Part shown: piece by piece, positions 1 to 9,619 of the stretch
How positions within the stretch are numbered: the stretch's first letter is position 1
How the letters are laid out: every line of letters begins with the position of its first letter
NCBI GenBank assembly: GCA_009731375.1
Contig: BJOX01000150.1
Coordinates: 753,492-797,852, forward strand
Length of the DNA: 44,361 nucleotides
Origin: Paulinella micropora
Lineage: Eukaryota > Cercozoa > Imbricatea > Euglyphida
Direction of reading: 5' to 3'
The notes under the pieces: model-generated
Seen by the model: the letters and a program-made list of their open reading frames with translations, nothing else
Told to the model about the DNA's origin: nothing
Databases searched by the model: none
Made by a program: the position numbers and the translations under genes

Positions 1-2
1 CT

Positions 3-86
<84 letters not shown>

Positions 87-250
87 TTGTATATATATAT
101 ATATATTTATATATATGTATATATATATATGTATATATATATATAATATGTATATATATGTATATATGTATATATATTGTATACATATATATACATATAT
201 ATATATTATATATATATAAATATAATATATATATACATATATCCTCACGT
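1..250. repeat. (CT)n/(ATCT)n/(AT)n microsatellite
   Basis: Opens with CT and ATCT units and passes into TA/TATG units. It ends directly at the acceptor (gcag, 251-254) of the first recognisable exon, so it is intron sequence of the COQ10-like gene. Confidence 0.9.
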
Positions 251-254
251 GCAG

Positions 255-359
255 GTGCTGGGCGGCGAGTTGTTCCAGCACAATGTGAGTGTGTGGCGCT
301 TCGAGCCGGACCCGCACAACCCGCAGCGCTGCACCGTGCACTTCACCATCGAGTTCGAG
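255..359 (+). CDS. COQ10: COQ10-like START domain protein, exon with C-terminal part of the domain
   Basis: COQ10 is a mitochondrial START-family protein that binds coenzyme Q and is needed for its function in respiration. This 35-codon exon (phase 0 at both ends) reads GGELFQHNVSVWRFEPDP followed by CTVHFTIEFE. It aligns by eye with the family pattern LFNHLxTVWRFxPGP..CTLDFxIxFE. The acceptor is gcag at 251-254. The donor is taken as GAG|gtcaac at 359/360, because the next exon then continues the family alignment without a gap. Reading on past the donor meets a stop within 10 codons. The N-terminal half of the domain lies left of the window. Identification comes from remembered family pattern and not a search, but the match runs over three exons. 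Confidence 0.8.
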
Positions 360-443
360 GTCAACAGCAACGCACGGCACATGTGAGACATAACTCGTCA
401 CACACAACAGTCATATATATATATATATATATAATATTTATTT

Positions 444-494
<51 letters not shown>

Positions 495-559
495 TTCATT
501 CATTTATTTATTTATTTCTTGATTTATTTATTTGTTCACGTACATGCATACATGAACAG

Positions 560-625
560 GTGAGCAACCCGTTGCATAAGCACACGCTTGGATTATTTCT
601 GCACGACGTCTCAGAACGACAAGTG
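560..625 (+). CDS. COQ10: COQ10-like protein, second visible exon
   Basis: Twenty-two codons, phase 0, with acceptor acag at 556-559 and donor GTG|gtatgt at 625/626. It reads VSNPLHKHTLGLFLHD and then VSERQV. This matches in length and spacing the COQ10 segment FxSLLHSQLATLFFDEVVKQ that follows the FxF motif. The flanking introns are (TTTA)n on the left and (GTAT)n on the right. Confidence 0.78.
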
Positions 626-713
626 GTATGTATGTATGTATGTATGTATGTATGTATGTATGTATGTATGTATGTATGTATATATGCATGCATGCATGCA
701 TGTATGCATGTAG

Positions 714-839
714 GCGGCGTTTCAGCGTCGCGTGCAGCAGATCTACCCGCCTAGCCAACACACACTACACACTCCTTCCCCCCAGCAGCAGCAGCAACAG
801 CAAGGTGTTGCGCCTGCAGCAGCCTCCGCCGCCGCCCAG
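714..839 (+). CDS. COQ10: COQ10-like end of START domain, then Gln/Ala-rich linker exon
   Basis: Begins AAFQRRVQQIYP, which fits the AAFERR end of the COQ10 START domain. It then turns into a low-complexity stretch with seven Gln in a row and several Ala. The acceptor is gtag at 710-713, and a donor CAG|gtcctt at 839/840 keeps phase 0. Ordinary COQ10 proteins end near AAFERR, so this exon either extends the protein or runs to the in-frame TAG at 918-920 as a terminal exon. Both readings are open. Confidence 0.65.
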
Positions 840-920
840 GTCCTTCACAATCCTCAGTCTGTTAGCATACATGTATATTTGTATCTATATTTGCTTCTAT
901 GTATGTTTGTTTGTATGTAG

Positions 921-950
921 ATTCTTGCACAGCGGCTCCTACTACTGTCT
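921..950 (+). CDS. Possible 10-codon exon (ILAQRLLLLS)
   Basis: Flanked by an acceptor (gtag, 917-920) and a donor (gtgtat from 951), and a multiple of three, so it keeps phase 0 with its neighbours. It is very short and has no family match. Only the splice context supports it. Confidence 0.3.
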
Positions 951-979
951 GTGTATGCATATGTATATGTTTGTATGGA

Positions 980-1372
<393 letters not shown>

Positions 1373-1375
1373 CAG

Positions 1376-1420
1376 CAAAAGCAGACGTTGCACCCTCCAG
1401 CCGCCTCACACGCTACACCT
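1376..1420 (+). CDS. Exon of unrecognised helical protein (QKQTLHPPAASHATP)
   Basis: Fifteen codons between acceptor tgcag (1371-1375) and donor gtacgt (1421), phase 0 at both ends. It is islanded between (GTATGT)n and (GATA)n arrays, which argues that it is kept by selection. No domain is recognised. Confidence 0.45.
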
Positions 1421-1445
1421 GTACGTCTCTACGTCTTTACTCTGC

Positions 1446-1559
<114 letters not shown>

Positions 1560-1595
1560 GTACATATGTATTTATATATGTATGTGTGCATGTAG

Positions 1596-1640
1596 GCGCA
1601 AGCCTGTCCGTCTCAGGCTTGGCTCGTTGCCCTGCTAGAG
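1596..1640 (+). CDS. Exon of unrecognised helical protein (AQACPSQAWLVALLE)
   Basis: Fifteen codons with acceptor gtag (1592-1595) and donor GAG|gtggcc. Phase 0 on both sides, so it joins cleanly to the exon at 1924. The composition is that of an amphipathic helix. Confidence 0.5.
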
Positions 1641-1646
1641 GTGGCC

Positions 1647-1647
<1 letters not shown>

Positions 1648-1677
<30 letters not shown>

Positions 1678-1912
1678 TGTATGTATGTATGTATGTATGT
1701 ATGTATGTACGTATGTATGTACGTATGCATGTATGTATGTATGTATGTATGTATGTATGTATGAATGTATGAATGTATGTATGTACGTATGTATGTATGC
1801 ATGTATGTATGTATGTGTATCTATGTATCTATGTATGTATGTATGTATTCATTTATGTATTTGTGTTTATATGTTTATGTATGTATGTATGTATGTATGT
1901 ATGTATGTATTT
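1648..1912. repeat. (TATG)n microsatellite
   Basis: Intron filled with TATG units and a few CATG/AATG variants. Confidence 0.95.
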
Positions 1913-1923
1913 GTTTTGCGTAG

Positions 1924-1957
1924 GCTCATGAGCGCTTCGCAACAGGAGGTGTCGCAG
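1924..1957 (+). CDS. Exon of unrecognised helical protein (AHERFATGGVA)
   Basis: Acceptor cgtag (1919-1923), donor gtagat (1958). The exon is 34 nt and leaves one G, which pairs in phase with the exon at 2805 that begins with two nucleotides of a codon, giving ...GVA-G-QVWAG.... Confidence 0.5.
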
Positions 1958-2092
<135 letters not shown>

Positions 2093-2271
2093 ATCGACTA
2101 ATGTCAGAAAAAAGGAGCTTCTGATTTCGTCAACCAGGAAGTCTGTGGGTAAAGTATTAACCCGATGCCCAGCTAAGCCGTGATGCTTGCACGGAAAGGA
2201 CTGATACAGGCAATACCAAAGCTCCCTAGTACCAGGCGGGGCCAGGGCTCGTTCCATAAAGCGCCCCTTGC

Positions 2272-2278
<7 letters not shown>

Positions 2279-2359
<81 letters not shown>

Positions 2360-2408
2360 GGATGGATGGATGGATGGATGGATGGATGGATGGATGGATG
2401 GATGGATG

Positions 2409-2458
<50 letters not shown>
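2279..2458. repeat. (GATA)n with (GATG)n core
   Basis: GATA units flank about 13 GATG units. The unique DNA at 2093-2278 to the left shows no convincing exon. Confidence 0.93.
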
Positions 2459-2575
2459 CATCACACCAACATACACGCATACATGCATACACATAGATGC
2501 ATGCACAGAAGCTACATGCGTGCACATACATGCATACGCATACATGCAGACATAAGTACGTAAGTACGCACGTAC
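2459..2575. repeat. Left arm of a ~117-bp inverted repeat
   Basis: The reverse complement of this stretch is near-identical to 3646-3763 (both carry a core acttctgtgcatgcat or its complement). Each arm is bordered by a GATA/TATC array on one side. It lies in an intron of the + strand gene. Confidence 0.85.
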
Positions 2576-2576
2576 C

Positions 2577-2795
2577 TGCATACATACATACATGCATACA
2601 TACATGCATACATACATGCATATAGGCCAAGTGTGGCCTGGTTTCATGCCCAAGCAGCATACATACATACATACATACATACATACATACATACATACAT
2701 ACATACATACTTACATACATACTTACATATACATACATACATACATACATACATATATGCATACATACATACATACATGCATACATACACAAATA
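2577..2795. repeat. (CATA)n microsatellite with an exon-like island
   Basis: CATA units on both sides of 2624-2656. That island resembles the start of the exon at 2805 (both begin aggccaagtgtgg) and is probably a decayed copy of it. Confidence 0.85.
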
Positions 2796-2804
2796 CCCAC
2801 CTAG

Positions 2805-2854
2805 GCCAAGTGTGGGCCGGGTTCAGTCCCAAGGAACTGGACAAGCTCAAACAG
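2805..2854 (+). CDS. Exon of unrecognised helical protein (QVWAGFSPKELDKLKQ)
   Basis: Fifty nucleotides between acceptor ctag (2801-2804) and donor gttgca (2855). The first two bases complete the split codon left by the exon ending at 1957, and the end is phase 0. The sequence looks like a helix cap followed by an amphipathic helix. Confidence 0.5.
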
Positions 2855-2862
2855 GTTGCACT

Positions 2863-2986
2863 TGTATGTATGTATGTATGTATGTATGTATGTATGCATG
2901 CATGCATGCATGTATGCATACATGCATGTATGCATGCATGTATGTATGTATGTATGTATGTATGTATATATGTATGTATGTATGTC

Positions 2987-3018
<32 letters not shown>

Positions 3019-3056
3019 TGTATGTGTGTGTATGTATGTGTGTGTGTGTGTGTGTT
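2863..3056. repeat. (TATG)n/(TG)n microsatellite
   Basis: TATG units with GCATG variants, ending in TG units. At 3062-3098 and 3163-3198 lie two similar fragments (each containing agtctttcggtcg), a local duplication with no clear reading frame. Confidence 0.9.
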
Positions 3057-3096
3057 TGTGCTTGCGAGTCTTTCGGTCGTCACGCCAAGACCAGCT

Positions 3097-3128
<32 letters not shown>

Positions 3129-3340
3129 CATGCAGACAGACACATTATGTATGTGTGTGATTGCTAGTCTTTCGGTCGGCATGCCAAGGCCAGCCCTACT
3201 TCCAACGCTCAGGCATTGACATGATCTATATACATGAATAAATACATACACATACATACATACATACATACATACATGCATACAGACATACATACAGACA
3301 GACAGACATACAGACATTTAGACCGACTTCCAACCCACAG

Positions 3341-3361
3341 GTGCAGCAAGTAGCACGCACC
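3341..3361 (+). CDS. Microexon (VQQVART)
   Basis: Seven codons between acceptor acag (3337-3340) and donor gtgcaa (3362), phase 0. It joins the exons ending at 2854 and starting at 3485 in frame. Support rests on phase and splice sites only. Confidence 0.35.
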
Positions 3362-3484
3362 GTGCAACCAGCAGACATAACATAACACACATACATACAT
3401 ACATACATACATACATACATACATACATACATACATACATACATACCTACCTAACCTACCTACCTAGCTACCTACCTGCCTCAG

Positions 3485-3647
3485 GTGCTGGACCAGGCTG
3501 GTTTCCAGGCCTTGTGCAAGGAGCTCATGACTCGCGACTCGCTCTTCTCGCGCTTCACGCACCGGTCCAGCCCGCACACACTCTACCCTACCCGAACATC
3601 ATCCGCTTCGATTGCGAAAGAGCCACCCCAGGCCAGCTTTTGCTACC
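3485..3647 (+). CDS. Exon of unrecognised protein with a probable internal frame change
   Basis: Acceptor ctcag (3480-3484), donor gtgcgt (3648). From the start, the frame that continues the upstream exons reads VLDQAGFQALCKELMTRDSL. Near the end the +1 frame looks real (YPNIIRFDCERATPGQLLL), and it is the one whose leftover bases match the phase of the next exon at 4148. Both frames are open across the exon. A one-base assembly error or true frameshift near 3560-3590 would join the two halves. No family is recognised. Confidence 0.5.
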
Positions 3648-3763
3648 GTGCGTACTTACGTACTTATGTATGCATGTATGTGTATGCATGTATGTGCACG
3701 CATGTAACTTCTGTGCATGCATCTATGTGTATGCATGTATGCGTGTATGTTGGTGTGTGACGA
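3646..3763. repeat. Right arm of the ~117-bp inverted repeat
   Basis: Begins at the splice donor of the exon ending at 3647 and is the reverse complement of 2459-2575. It is followed by a short unique piece and a (TCTA)n array, as the left arm is preceded by (GATA)n. Confidence 0.85.
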
Positions 3764-3774
3764 TCGGTATCGAT

Positions 3775-3777
3775 CTG

Positions 3778-3818
<41 letters not shown>

Positions 3819-3821
3819 TTC

Positions 3822-3893
<72 letters not shown>
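3775..3893. repeat. (TCTA)n microsatellite
   Basis: About 29 TCTA units within the intron 3648-4147. This intron also carries a (TTTC)n/T-rich tract at 4014-4127. Confidence 0.93.
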
Positions 3894-4018
3894 GCACCTC
3901 AGCTCAGCTTTTTGCTGGTCTGGGGTGGCTCTCTTGCAACCGAAACCCAAGCCTCCGGGTTTCTTTCAACCTGTGGTCTGAAGGCTAAGACACAAAACGA
4001 ACATGTGATCCCCACTTT

Positions 4019-4058
<40 letters not shown>

Positions 4059-4147
4059 TTCTTTTCTTTTCTTTTCCTTTTTCCCTTTTCCTTTTTTCTT
4101 TTTCTTTTTTTTTTTCCTTGTTTCTTTTTGGTTTGTATCGTGGACAG

Positions 4148-4178
4148 GTTTGAGATCATGGCGATCGCTGAGAACAAG
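4148..4178 (+). CDS. Short exon (FEIMAIAENK)
   Basis: Acceptor acag (4144-4147) and donor AAG|gtacaa (4178/4179). The first base completes a split codon left at 3647, giving ...QLLL-P-FEIMAIAENK. Ends phase 0. Confidence 0.45.
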
Positions 4179-4554
4179 GTACAAAAGAAACTCAAACATA
4201 CATAAATACATGCACGTATACATGCATTTTTCATTAATACAGATAAATATATCATTAAAATCTATGATCATACGTGGATACATGCAATTCATGCATAAAT
4301 ACATACACTTATACCTACTGGCTTACTGACTCACTTACATGCATTCTTCCTGACATACGTAACATAGACACGATGCATATAGATACATACATACATGCAC
4401 ACGTACGTACGTACATACATACATACATACATACACATACATACACATACATACATACATAGATACATACATACATACACATACATACATACATGCATGC
4501 ATTCCTGATTGACATGCAGGCAGTGGCAGAGAGCTTGTGTTGATTGACATGCAG

Positions 4555-4608
4555 GCAGTGGCAGAGAGCTTGTTTTCACTGTTGTCGGCGTCCGCGCGCG
4601 TTGAGGAG
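4555..4608 (+). CDS. Exon (AVAESLFSLLSASARVEE)
   Basis: Eighteen codons between acceptor gcag (4551-4554) and donor gtagca (4609), phase 0. The acceptor and first ~20 bases are also present at 4511-4538 (gacatgcaggcagtggcaga), a truncated upstream copy. Probably an amphipathic helix. Confidence 0.5.
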
Positions 4609-4612
4609 GTAG

Positions 4613-4613
4613 C

Positions 4614-4662
<49 letters not shown>

Positions 4663-4682
4663 ACAGAGACAGAGAGAGAGAC

Positions 4683-4719
<37 letters not shown>

Positions 4720-4728
4720 GAGACAGGA
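4613..4728. repeat. (GA)n/(CAGA)n microsatellite
   Basis: GA units then CAGA units. Intron sequence just after the donor at 4609. Confidence 0.9.
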
Positions 4729-4949
4729 AGACTTCTTCCCTTCTTTTTTGTTTGTTGGTGCTGTCTTCATACATGCCAAGGCGTACATGCACAATGTAGC
4801 CGATCCACGGTATATCTCTGTTCCTGGACATGTATCATGTATGCATATCTACATCATGTATATATGCTTTTGTCATATATTATGTATGGATGCTTTGGAT
4901 GTATGATTTGCCATGCATTTTTCATGCATTCTTTGACAGTCCCCCCCTT

Positions 4950-5047
4950 CTCTTTTGCTCTCTCTCTCTCTATCTCTCTCTCTCTATCTCTCTCTCTCTC
5001 TCTCTGTATACCTTTCTACCTATCTACCTGTTTTACGTCCATCTCTA

Positions 5048-5085
<38 letters not shown>

Positions 5086-5141
5086 ATATATATATATGTA
5101 TATATATATACATGTATATATGTATATATATACACATATAT

Positions 5142-5201
<60 letters not shown>

Positions 5202-5202
5202 G

Positions 5203-5282
<80 letters not shown>

Positions 5283-5329
5283 CACATATACATATACATA
5301 CATATACATATATATACACATGTATATAA

Positions 5330-5399
<70 letters not shown>

Positions 5400-5405
5400 C
5401 GTGTA
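4950..5405. repeat. (CT)n, (CATATA)n, (TA)n, (TG)n compound microsatellite
   Basis: About 450 bp of simple repeat within the intron 4609-5524. The CATATA block spans about 5143-5290. Confidence 0.95.
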
Positions 5406-5443
5406 TCCATCCATCCATCTATCTATCCATCTATCTATCTATC

Positions 5444-5485
5444 TGACAGTGGACGTGCTGGTGCCGCAGTTCTTCTCGTTGACCT
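5444..5485 (+). pseudogene. Decayed copy of the following exon
   Basis: ctgacagtggacgtgctgg and the following bases resemble 5525-5569 (ctgacagcggacgtgttgg) but lack the ACCAAG|gtcagt donor. Likely a tandem duplicate of the exon start. Confidence 0.6.
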
Positions 5486-5524
5486 TTCCTATCTATCGCC
5501 CCACCTATCTGTCTGACTATCTAG

Positions 5525-5569
5525 CTGACAGCGGACGTGTTGGTGCCTCACTTCTTCTTCTTGACCAAG
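5525..5569 (+). CDS. Exon (LTADVLVPHFFFLTK)
   Basis: Using acceptor ctag at 5521-5524, the exon is 15 codons in phase 0 and ends at a strong donor AAG|gtcagt. With the next exon it gives a VP...FW pattern loosely like BSD domains, which is too little to name the protein. Confidence 0.55.
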
Positions 5570-5766
5570 GTCAGTCCACGCTGCAAATACATCACATACA
5601 TAACATACATGCATGCATGCATGCATACATACATGCATACACACACATACATGCATACATACATACATACATACATACATGTAATCATAGCAATAGTAAT
5701 GATGATGATGATGGAGCTCGAGTTTGCGATCCCATGACAATCATGGATAATAATTGACGTTGGCAG

Positions 5767-5821
5767 GCCAATTTCTGGGAGAAGTTTGAGTACGCGATCT
5801 ACGCCCACTCCAGAGCCACCG
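5767..5821 (+). CDS. Exon (ANFWEKFEYAIYAHSRAT)
   Basis: Acceptor ggcag (5762-5766). A donor G|gtcggc at 5821/5822 leaves one base, which fits the phase of the exon at 6193. If splicing does not occur there, the frame runs on into a CAG/AGC-rich stretch coding for Gln and Ser (to about 5960). Aromatic-rich helix, family unknown. Confidence 0.55.
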
Positions 5822-5974
5822 GTCGGCGCACCAACACCACACAGCAGCAGCAGCAGCACAGCAGCAGCAGCAGCAGCAGCTCAGCAGCAGCGTCATCAAT
5901 CGGCAGCAGTTGCAACACACCAGCCGCCCATGCTTCACTGCCCTGTGTGCGTGTATGGCAAGCTACATCATCCT

Positions 5975-6011
5975 GTGTATGTGTGTGTGTGTGTGTGTGC
6001 GTGTGTGTGTG

Positions 6012-6045
<34 letters not shown>

Positions 6046-6188
6046 CGTGTGCGTGCGTGTGTGCGTGCGTGTGTGTGTGTGTGTTTGTGTGTGTGTTTGT
6101 GTGTGTGTTTGTGTGTGTGTTTGTGTGTGTGTTTGTGTGTGTATGTGTGTGTGTCTGTCTGTCTGTCTGTCTGTGTGTGTGTGTGTGT
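5975..6188. repeat. (GT)n microsatellite
   Basis: GT units with regular TTTGTG interruptions. Confidence 0.93.
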
Positions 6189-6192
6189 TGAG

Positions 6193-6246
6193 GGGCCTGG
6201 GAGGGGGACCCGCTGCCCACCAGCCTGCCGTTGTACTACTCGCTCT
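6193..6246 (+). CDS. Possible exon (AWEGDPLPTSLPLYYSL)
   Basis: Acceptor ttgag (6188-6192) and donor gtctat (6247). It begins with two bases that complete the codon left at 5821 and ends with one base. The downstream exon at 6875 needs two, so an exon between them is missing or one boundary is wrong. Confidence 0.4.
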
Positions 6247-6247
6247 G

Positions 6248-6322
<75 letters not shown>

Positions 6323-6560
6323 GTCTGTCTTTCTTTCTTCCTTTCTTCCTTTCTTCCTTTCTTTTTTCTATCTTTCTATCTTTCTATTCAGCACACGCGC
6401 CGCACAAAGCTCTCTCTCTCTCTCTCTCTATCCCTTCTCCGTCCCTTCCCTTCTTCTTCTTCTTCTTCTTCTTCTTCTCCTCCTCCTCCTCCTCCTCCTC
6501 CTCCTCCTGCTCCTCCTCCTCCTCCTCCTCCTTCTCTTCCTCCTCTTCCACTTCCTACTC
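6247..6560. repeat. (TCTA)n/(TTTC)n/(CTT)n/(CTC)n pyrimidine tract
   Basis: About 310 bp, almost all pyrimidine on the + strand, within an intron. No gene signal. Confidence 0.9.
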
Positions 6561-6614
6561 CTCGCTTCCTTTTCTTCTCCCTTTGCCTGGTCTTGTGCTA
6601 CTGTGTTGTGCATT

Positions 6615-6815
6615 GTGTCGACTCCATGCTGAAGGCCTGCACAACTTTCCACTTCGACCAGCTGCTGTGTTGTGTATTGTCCTACTGCGTTGTGTATTGT
6701 GCTGCTGTGTCATGTACTTTGCTGCTGTGTTGTGTGTTGTGTTGCTGTGTCGTGCCTTGTGCTAGCTCCGTGCTGAAGGAGAGCACCATATTCCACTTCG
6801 ACCAGCAGCGTTCTG
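6615..6815 (+). pseudogene. Two decayed copies of the exon at 6875
   Basis: Copies at about 6618-6670 and 6762-6812 repeat the pattern ctccgtgctgaaggag / ttccacttcgaccagcag with substitutions and truncated ends. They are separated by short repeats of ctgctgtgt type. Confidence 0.65.
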
Positions 6816-6874
6816 TATCGTGCTGCTGTGTCGTGTATTGTGCTGCTGTGTTGCTGTGTCGTGGATTGTGCTAG

Positions 6875-6950
6875 CTCCGTGCTGAAGGAGTGCACCATCT
6901 TCCACTTCGACCAGCAGCTGCGCGTGATCCGACACATCCTGCCTGGACTG
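6875..6950 (+). CDS. Exon (SVLKECTIFHFDQQ...HILPGL)
   Basis: Acceptor gctag (6870-6874), donor CTG|gtcaat (6950/6951). One leading base, then 25 codons, ending phase 0. It is the longest and cleanest of three tandem copies and the only one with a good donor. The unrecognised peptide continues in phase into the exon at 7741. Confidence 0.6.
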
Positions 6951-7063
6951 GTCAATACAACACAACACACCACAACACAACACACACACACACACACACA
7001 AACACACACATACACACACACACACACACACAAAAACACACACATACACTACCACAACAACAA

Positions 7064-7067
7064 CAGG

Positions 7068-7109
<42 letters not shown>

Positions 7110-7173
7110 AACTACTAATAGTACTAGGACGACGACGACGACGACGACTACTACTACTACCACTACCACCACC

Positions 7174-7251
<78 letters not shown>

Positions 7252-7300
7252 GCTGCTGCTGCTACTACTACTGCTTCTACTACTGCTACTACTACTACTC

Positions 7301-7356
<56 letters not shown>

Positions 7357-7465
7357 GCTGCTGCTGCTACTGCTACTGCTACTGCTACTATTGCTGCTGC
7401 TGCTGCTACTACTACTACTGCTACTGCTACTACTACTGCTGCTACTGCTACTGCTACTGCTACTG

Positions 7466-7521
<56 letters not shown>

Positions 7522-7529
7522 CCTACTAC

Positions 7530-7577
<48 letters not shown>

Positions 7578-7602
7578 CTACTGCTGCTGCTGCTGCTGCT
7601 AT

Positions 7603-7658
<56 letters not shown>

Positions 7659-7683
7659 TTACTACTACTACCACTACTACTAC
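7064..7683. repeat. (ACT)n trinucleotide array with GCT/ACC variants
   Basis: About 620 bp of imperfect ACT triplets within the intron 6951-7740. Open frames across it are poly-Leu or poly-Ser repeat translations. Confidence 0.95.
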
Positions 7684-7740
7684 TGTCAATTAATGTTTGT
7701 AATATTATTGTATGTACACGTGTTTGCTGTGTGTGGGCAG

Positions 7741-7774
7741 GTGAACCGCGAGGCAGTGCACGAAGAAGAGGAGG
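7741..7774 (+). CDS. Exon (VNREAVHEEEE)
   Basis: Acceptor gggcag (7735-7740), donor G|gtacaa (7774/7775). 34 nt, phase 0 in and one base left, which fits the exon at 8479 (...EEEE-G-VIAHED...). Confidence 0.55.
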
Positions 7775-7795
7775 GTACAACAATCGACATGCAAA

Positions 7796-8054
7796 TTACA
7801 TACACATACATACATACATACATACATACATTCATACATGCATGCATACGTAGATACATACAAGCATACATACATGCATACGTACATGCATACATGCATA
7901 CATACATACATACATACATACATACATACATGCATGCATACATGCATGCATACATACATACATACATACATACATGCATGCATGCATACATACATACATG
8001 CATGCATGCATGCATGCATACATACATACATGCATACATACATACATACATACC
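7796..8054. repeat. (CATA)n/(CATG)n microsatellite
   Basis: Intron sequence after the exon ending at 7774. Confidence 0.93.
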
Positions 8055-8079
8055 TATATAAAGTTTCGGAGGGAGTCGG

Positions 8080-8545
8080 GTTGCTGTGTTGTTGTACTGT
8101 TAGGTGTGATGGCGCAGGGGGACCTGTTGCTGCACGCGCTGAGCTAGCTGTTGCCGTGTTGTCGCTAGGCGTGGTTGCTTATCAAGGCCTAGTGCTGCAC
8201 AAGACTATCTTCTTCATTTGCTGTGTTGTTGTACCACTAAACCAGCTTGCTGTTGCTGCGTTGTTGTACTGTTTGCCATGAGGTGTGGCTGCTCATCCAG
8301 ACCTGTCGCTGCACGAGATCAGCTTGCTGTCGCTATGTTATTCTACAACAGCAAGAACAACTTGCTGTTGCTGTGTTGTTACTAGGTGTGGTTGCTCATC
8401 AAGACCTATTGCTGCACGAGATCAGTCTGCTGTCGCTCTATGATTGCACTACTTCTAGCTGTATTGTTGTGCTGTTAGGTGTGATTGCTCATGAAGACCT
8501 CTTGCTGCACGAGATCAGCCTGTTGGGCGCCATGGACGACCTGCT
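8080..8545 (+). repeat. Five tandem degenerate units; the last is the working exon
   Basis: Units of about 75-110 bp share the layout ttgctgtgttgttgt..taggtgtg.ttgctcat.aagacct.ttgctgcacgagatcag. They begin near 8080, 8148, 8250, 8361 and 8458. Each has a pyrimidine/TG-rich lead, a tag or agg acceptor-like site and the exon start. Only the fifth continues into the long frame with a donor. Similarity rises toward the working exon. Confidence 0.75.
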
Positions 8546-8562
8546 GGACGACACACGAGACG
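8479..8562 (+). CDS. Exon (VIAHEDLLLHEISLLGAM..LLDDTRD)
   Basis: Acceptor gttag (8474-8478), donor G|gtagag (8562/8563). 84 nt with phases matching the exons at 7741 and 9436, so the frame reads ...EEEEG-VIAHED...DDTRD-A-LDESLAK.... Leu-rich, probably helical. Confidence 0.6.
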
Positions 8563-8602
8563 GTAGAGAAGAAAGATGTGTAGGACGAGAAAGATATGCG
8601 GA

Positions 8603-8619
<17 letters not shown>

Positions 8620-8664
<45 letters not shown>

Positions 8665-8951
8665 GAGAGGAGAGGAGAGGAAAGGAGAGAGAGAGAGAGA
8701 GAGAGAGAGANNNNNNNNNNAGAGAGAGGGAGGGAGGGAGAGAGAGAGAGAGAGAGAGAGAGAAGGAGAGGGAGGAGAGAGAGGGAGAGAGAGGGAGAGA
8801 GAGAGATGGACGATCTACTGGACGACCCAGGAGAAAATGGATATAGAAGAAGAAGTATACGTGGATTTAGAGAGAAAGAGAGAGATACATGGTCGACCTA
8901 CTGGACGACATATGCGACGGTAGATAAGAAAGATATATTACGTAGAAGAGG

Positions 8952-8985
<34 letters not shown>

Positions 8986-9001
8986 ATATATCTATATATA
9001 T

Positions 9002-9034
<33 letters not shown>

Positions 9035-9061
9035 TGTATATATATATATATACATGTATAA

Positions 9062-9094
<33 letters not shown>

Positions 9095-9160
9095 TACGTA
9101 GAGAGAGAGAGAGAGAGAGAGAGGGAGGGAGGGAGGGAGGGAGGGAGGGAGGGGGGGAGN
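8620..9160. repeat. (GA)n and (TA)n tracts with decayed exon-end copies and two gaps
   Basis: GA-rich DNA with 10-N gaps at 8711-8720 and 9160-9169. At 8806-8845 and 8892-8940 are copies of the end of the exon at 8479 with its donor region (ctactggacgac..., ending in gtagataagaaagat like gtagagaagaaagat). The 9170-9235 piece after the second gap may hold another exon fragment. Confidence 0.7.
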
Positions 9161-9309
9161 NNNNNNNNNGACGACGCGCGGCCGGACTGTGCCACCTACA
9201 CCATGTACCTACCTACCTACCTACCTATCCAGATAAGAAATATATATGGAATGAGAAATGTTTGTAGAGAGAGGGATGCATATTTTGCCTGTCCGTTCTT
9301 CACGTCAGC

Positions 9310-9360
9310 TGGCTGTGCTGTGTGGCAGCTTTAGACGAATCGTCAGCCAAACTAGTGGTG
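9310..9360 (+). pseudogene. Decayed copy of the exon at 9436
   Basis: gtggcagctttagacgaatc at 9321-9340 and the bases after it parallel the true exon start gtggcagctttggatgagtc. The copy lacks the donor. Confidence 0.65.
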
Positions 9361-9435
9361 TGTGTGTGTTTGTGTGTGTGTGTTGTGTTGTGTGTGTGTG
9401 TGTGTATCTGTGTGTGTGTGCTGTGCATGTGGCAG

Positions 9436-9476
9436 CTTTGGATGAGTCGCTAGCCAAACTCGCAGAACACTTCAAG
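9436..9476 (+). CDS. Exon (ALDESLAKLAEHFK)
   Basis: Acceptor ggcag (9431-9435), strong donor AAG|gtcaga. 41 nt, fitting the one-base remainder of the exon ending at 8562 and ending phase 0. Amphipathic helix. Confidence 0.6.
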
Positions 9477-9619
9477 GTCAGACGCAGACATCAATACACA
9501 CATACACATTAGCATACGTACGTACGCGCGTACATACATACATACATACATACATACATACGTATCATACATACATACATACAAATACGTACATAAGTAC
9601 ATGTAGATGCATATATATC

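Noticed and set aside
5525-5821. BSD domain in the unknown + strand protein
   Set aside because: The VP...FW spacing is suggestive (exons 5525 and 5767), but the rest of the domain pattern is not visible. Not named without a profile search.
6890-7693. 267-residue open frame, mostly poly-Leu
   Set aside because: It is the translation of the (ACT)n array. The only real coding in it is the exon tail at the start, in another frame.
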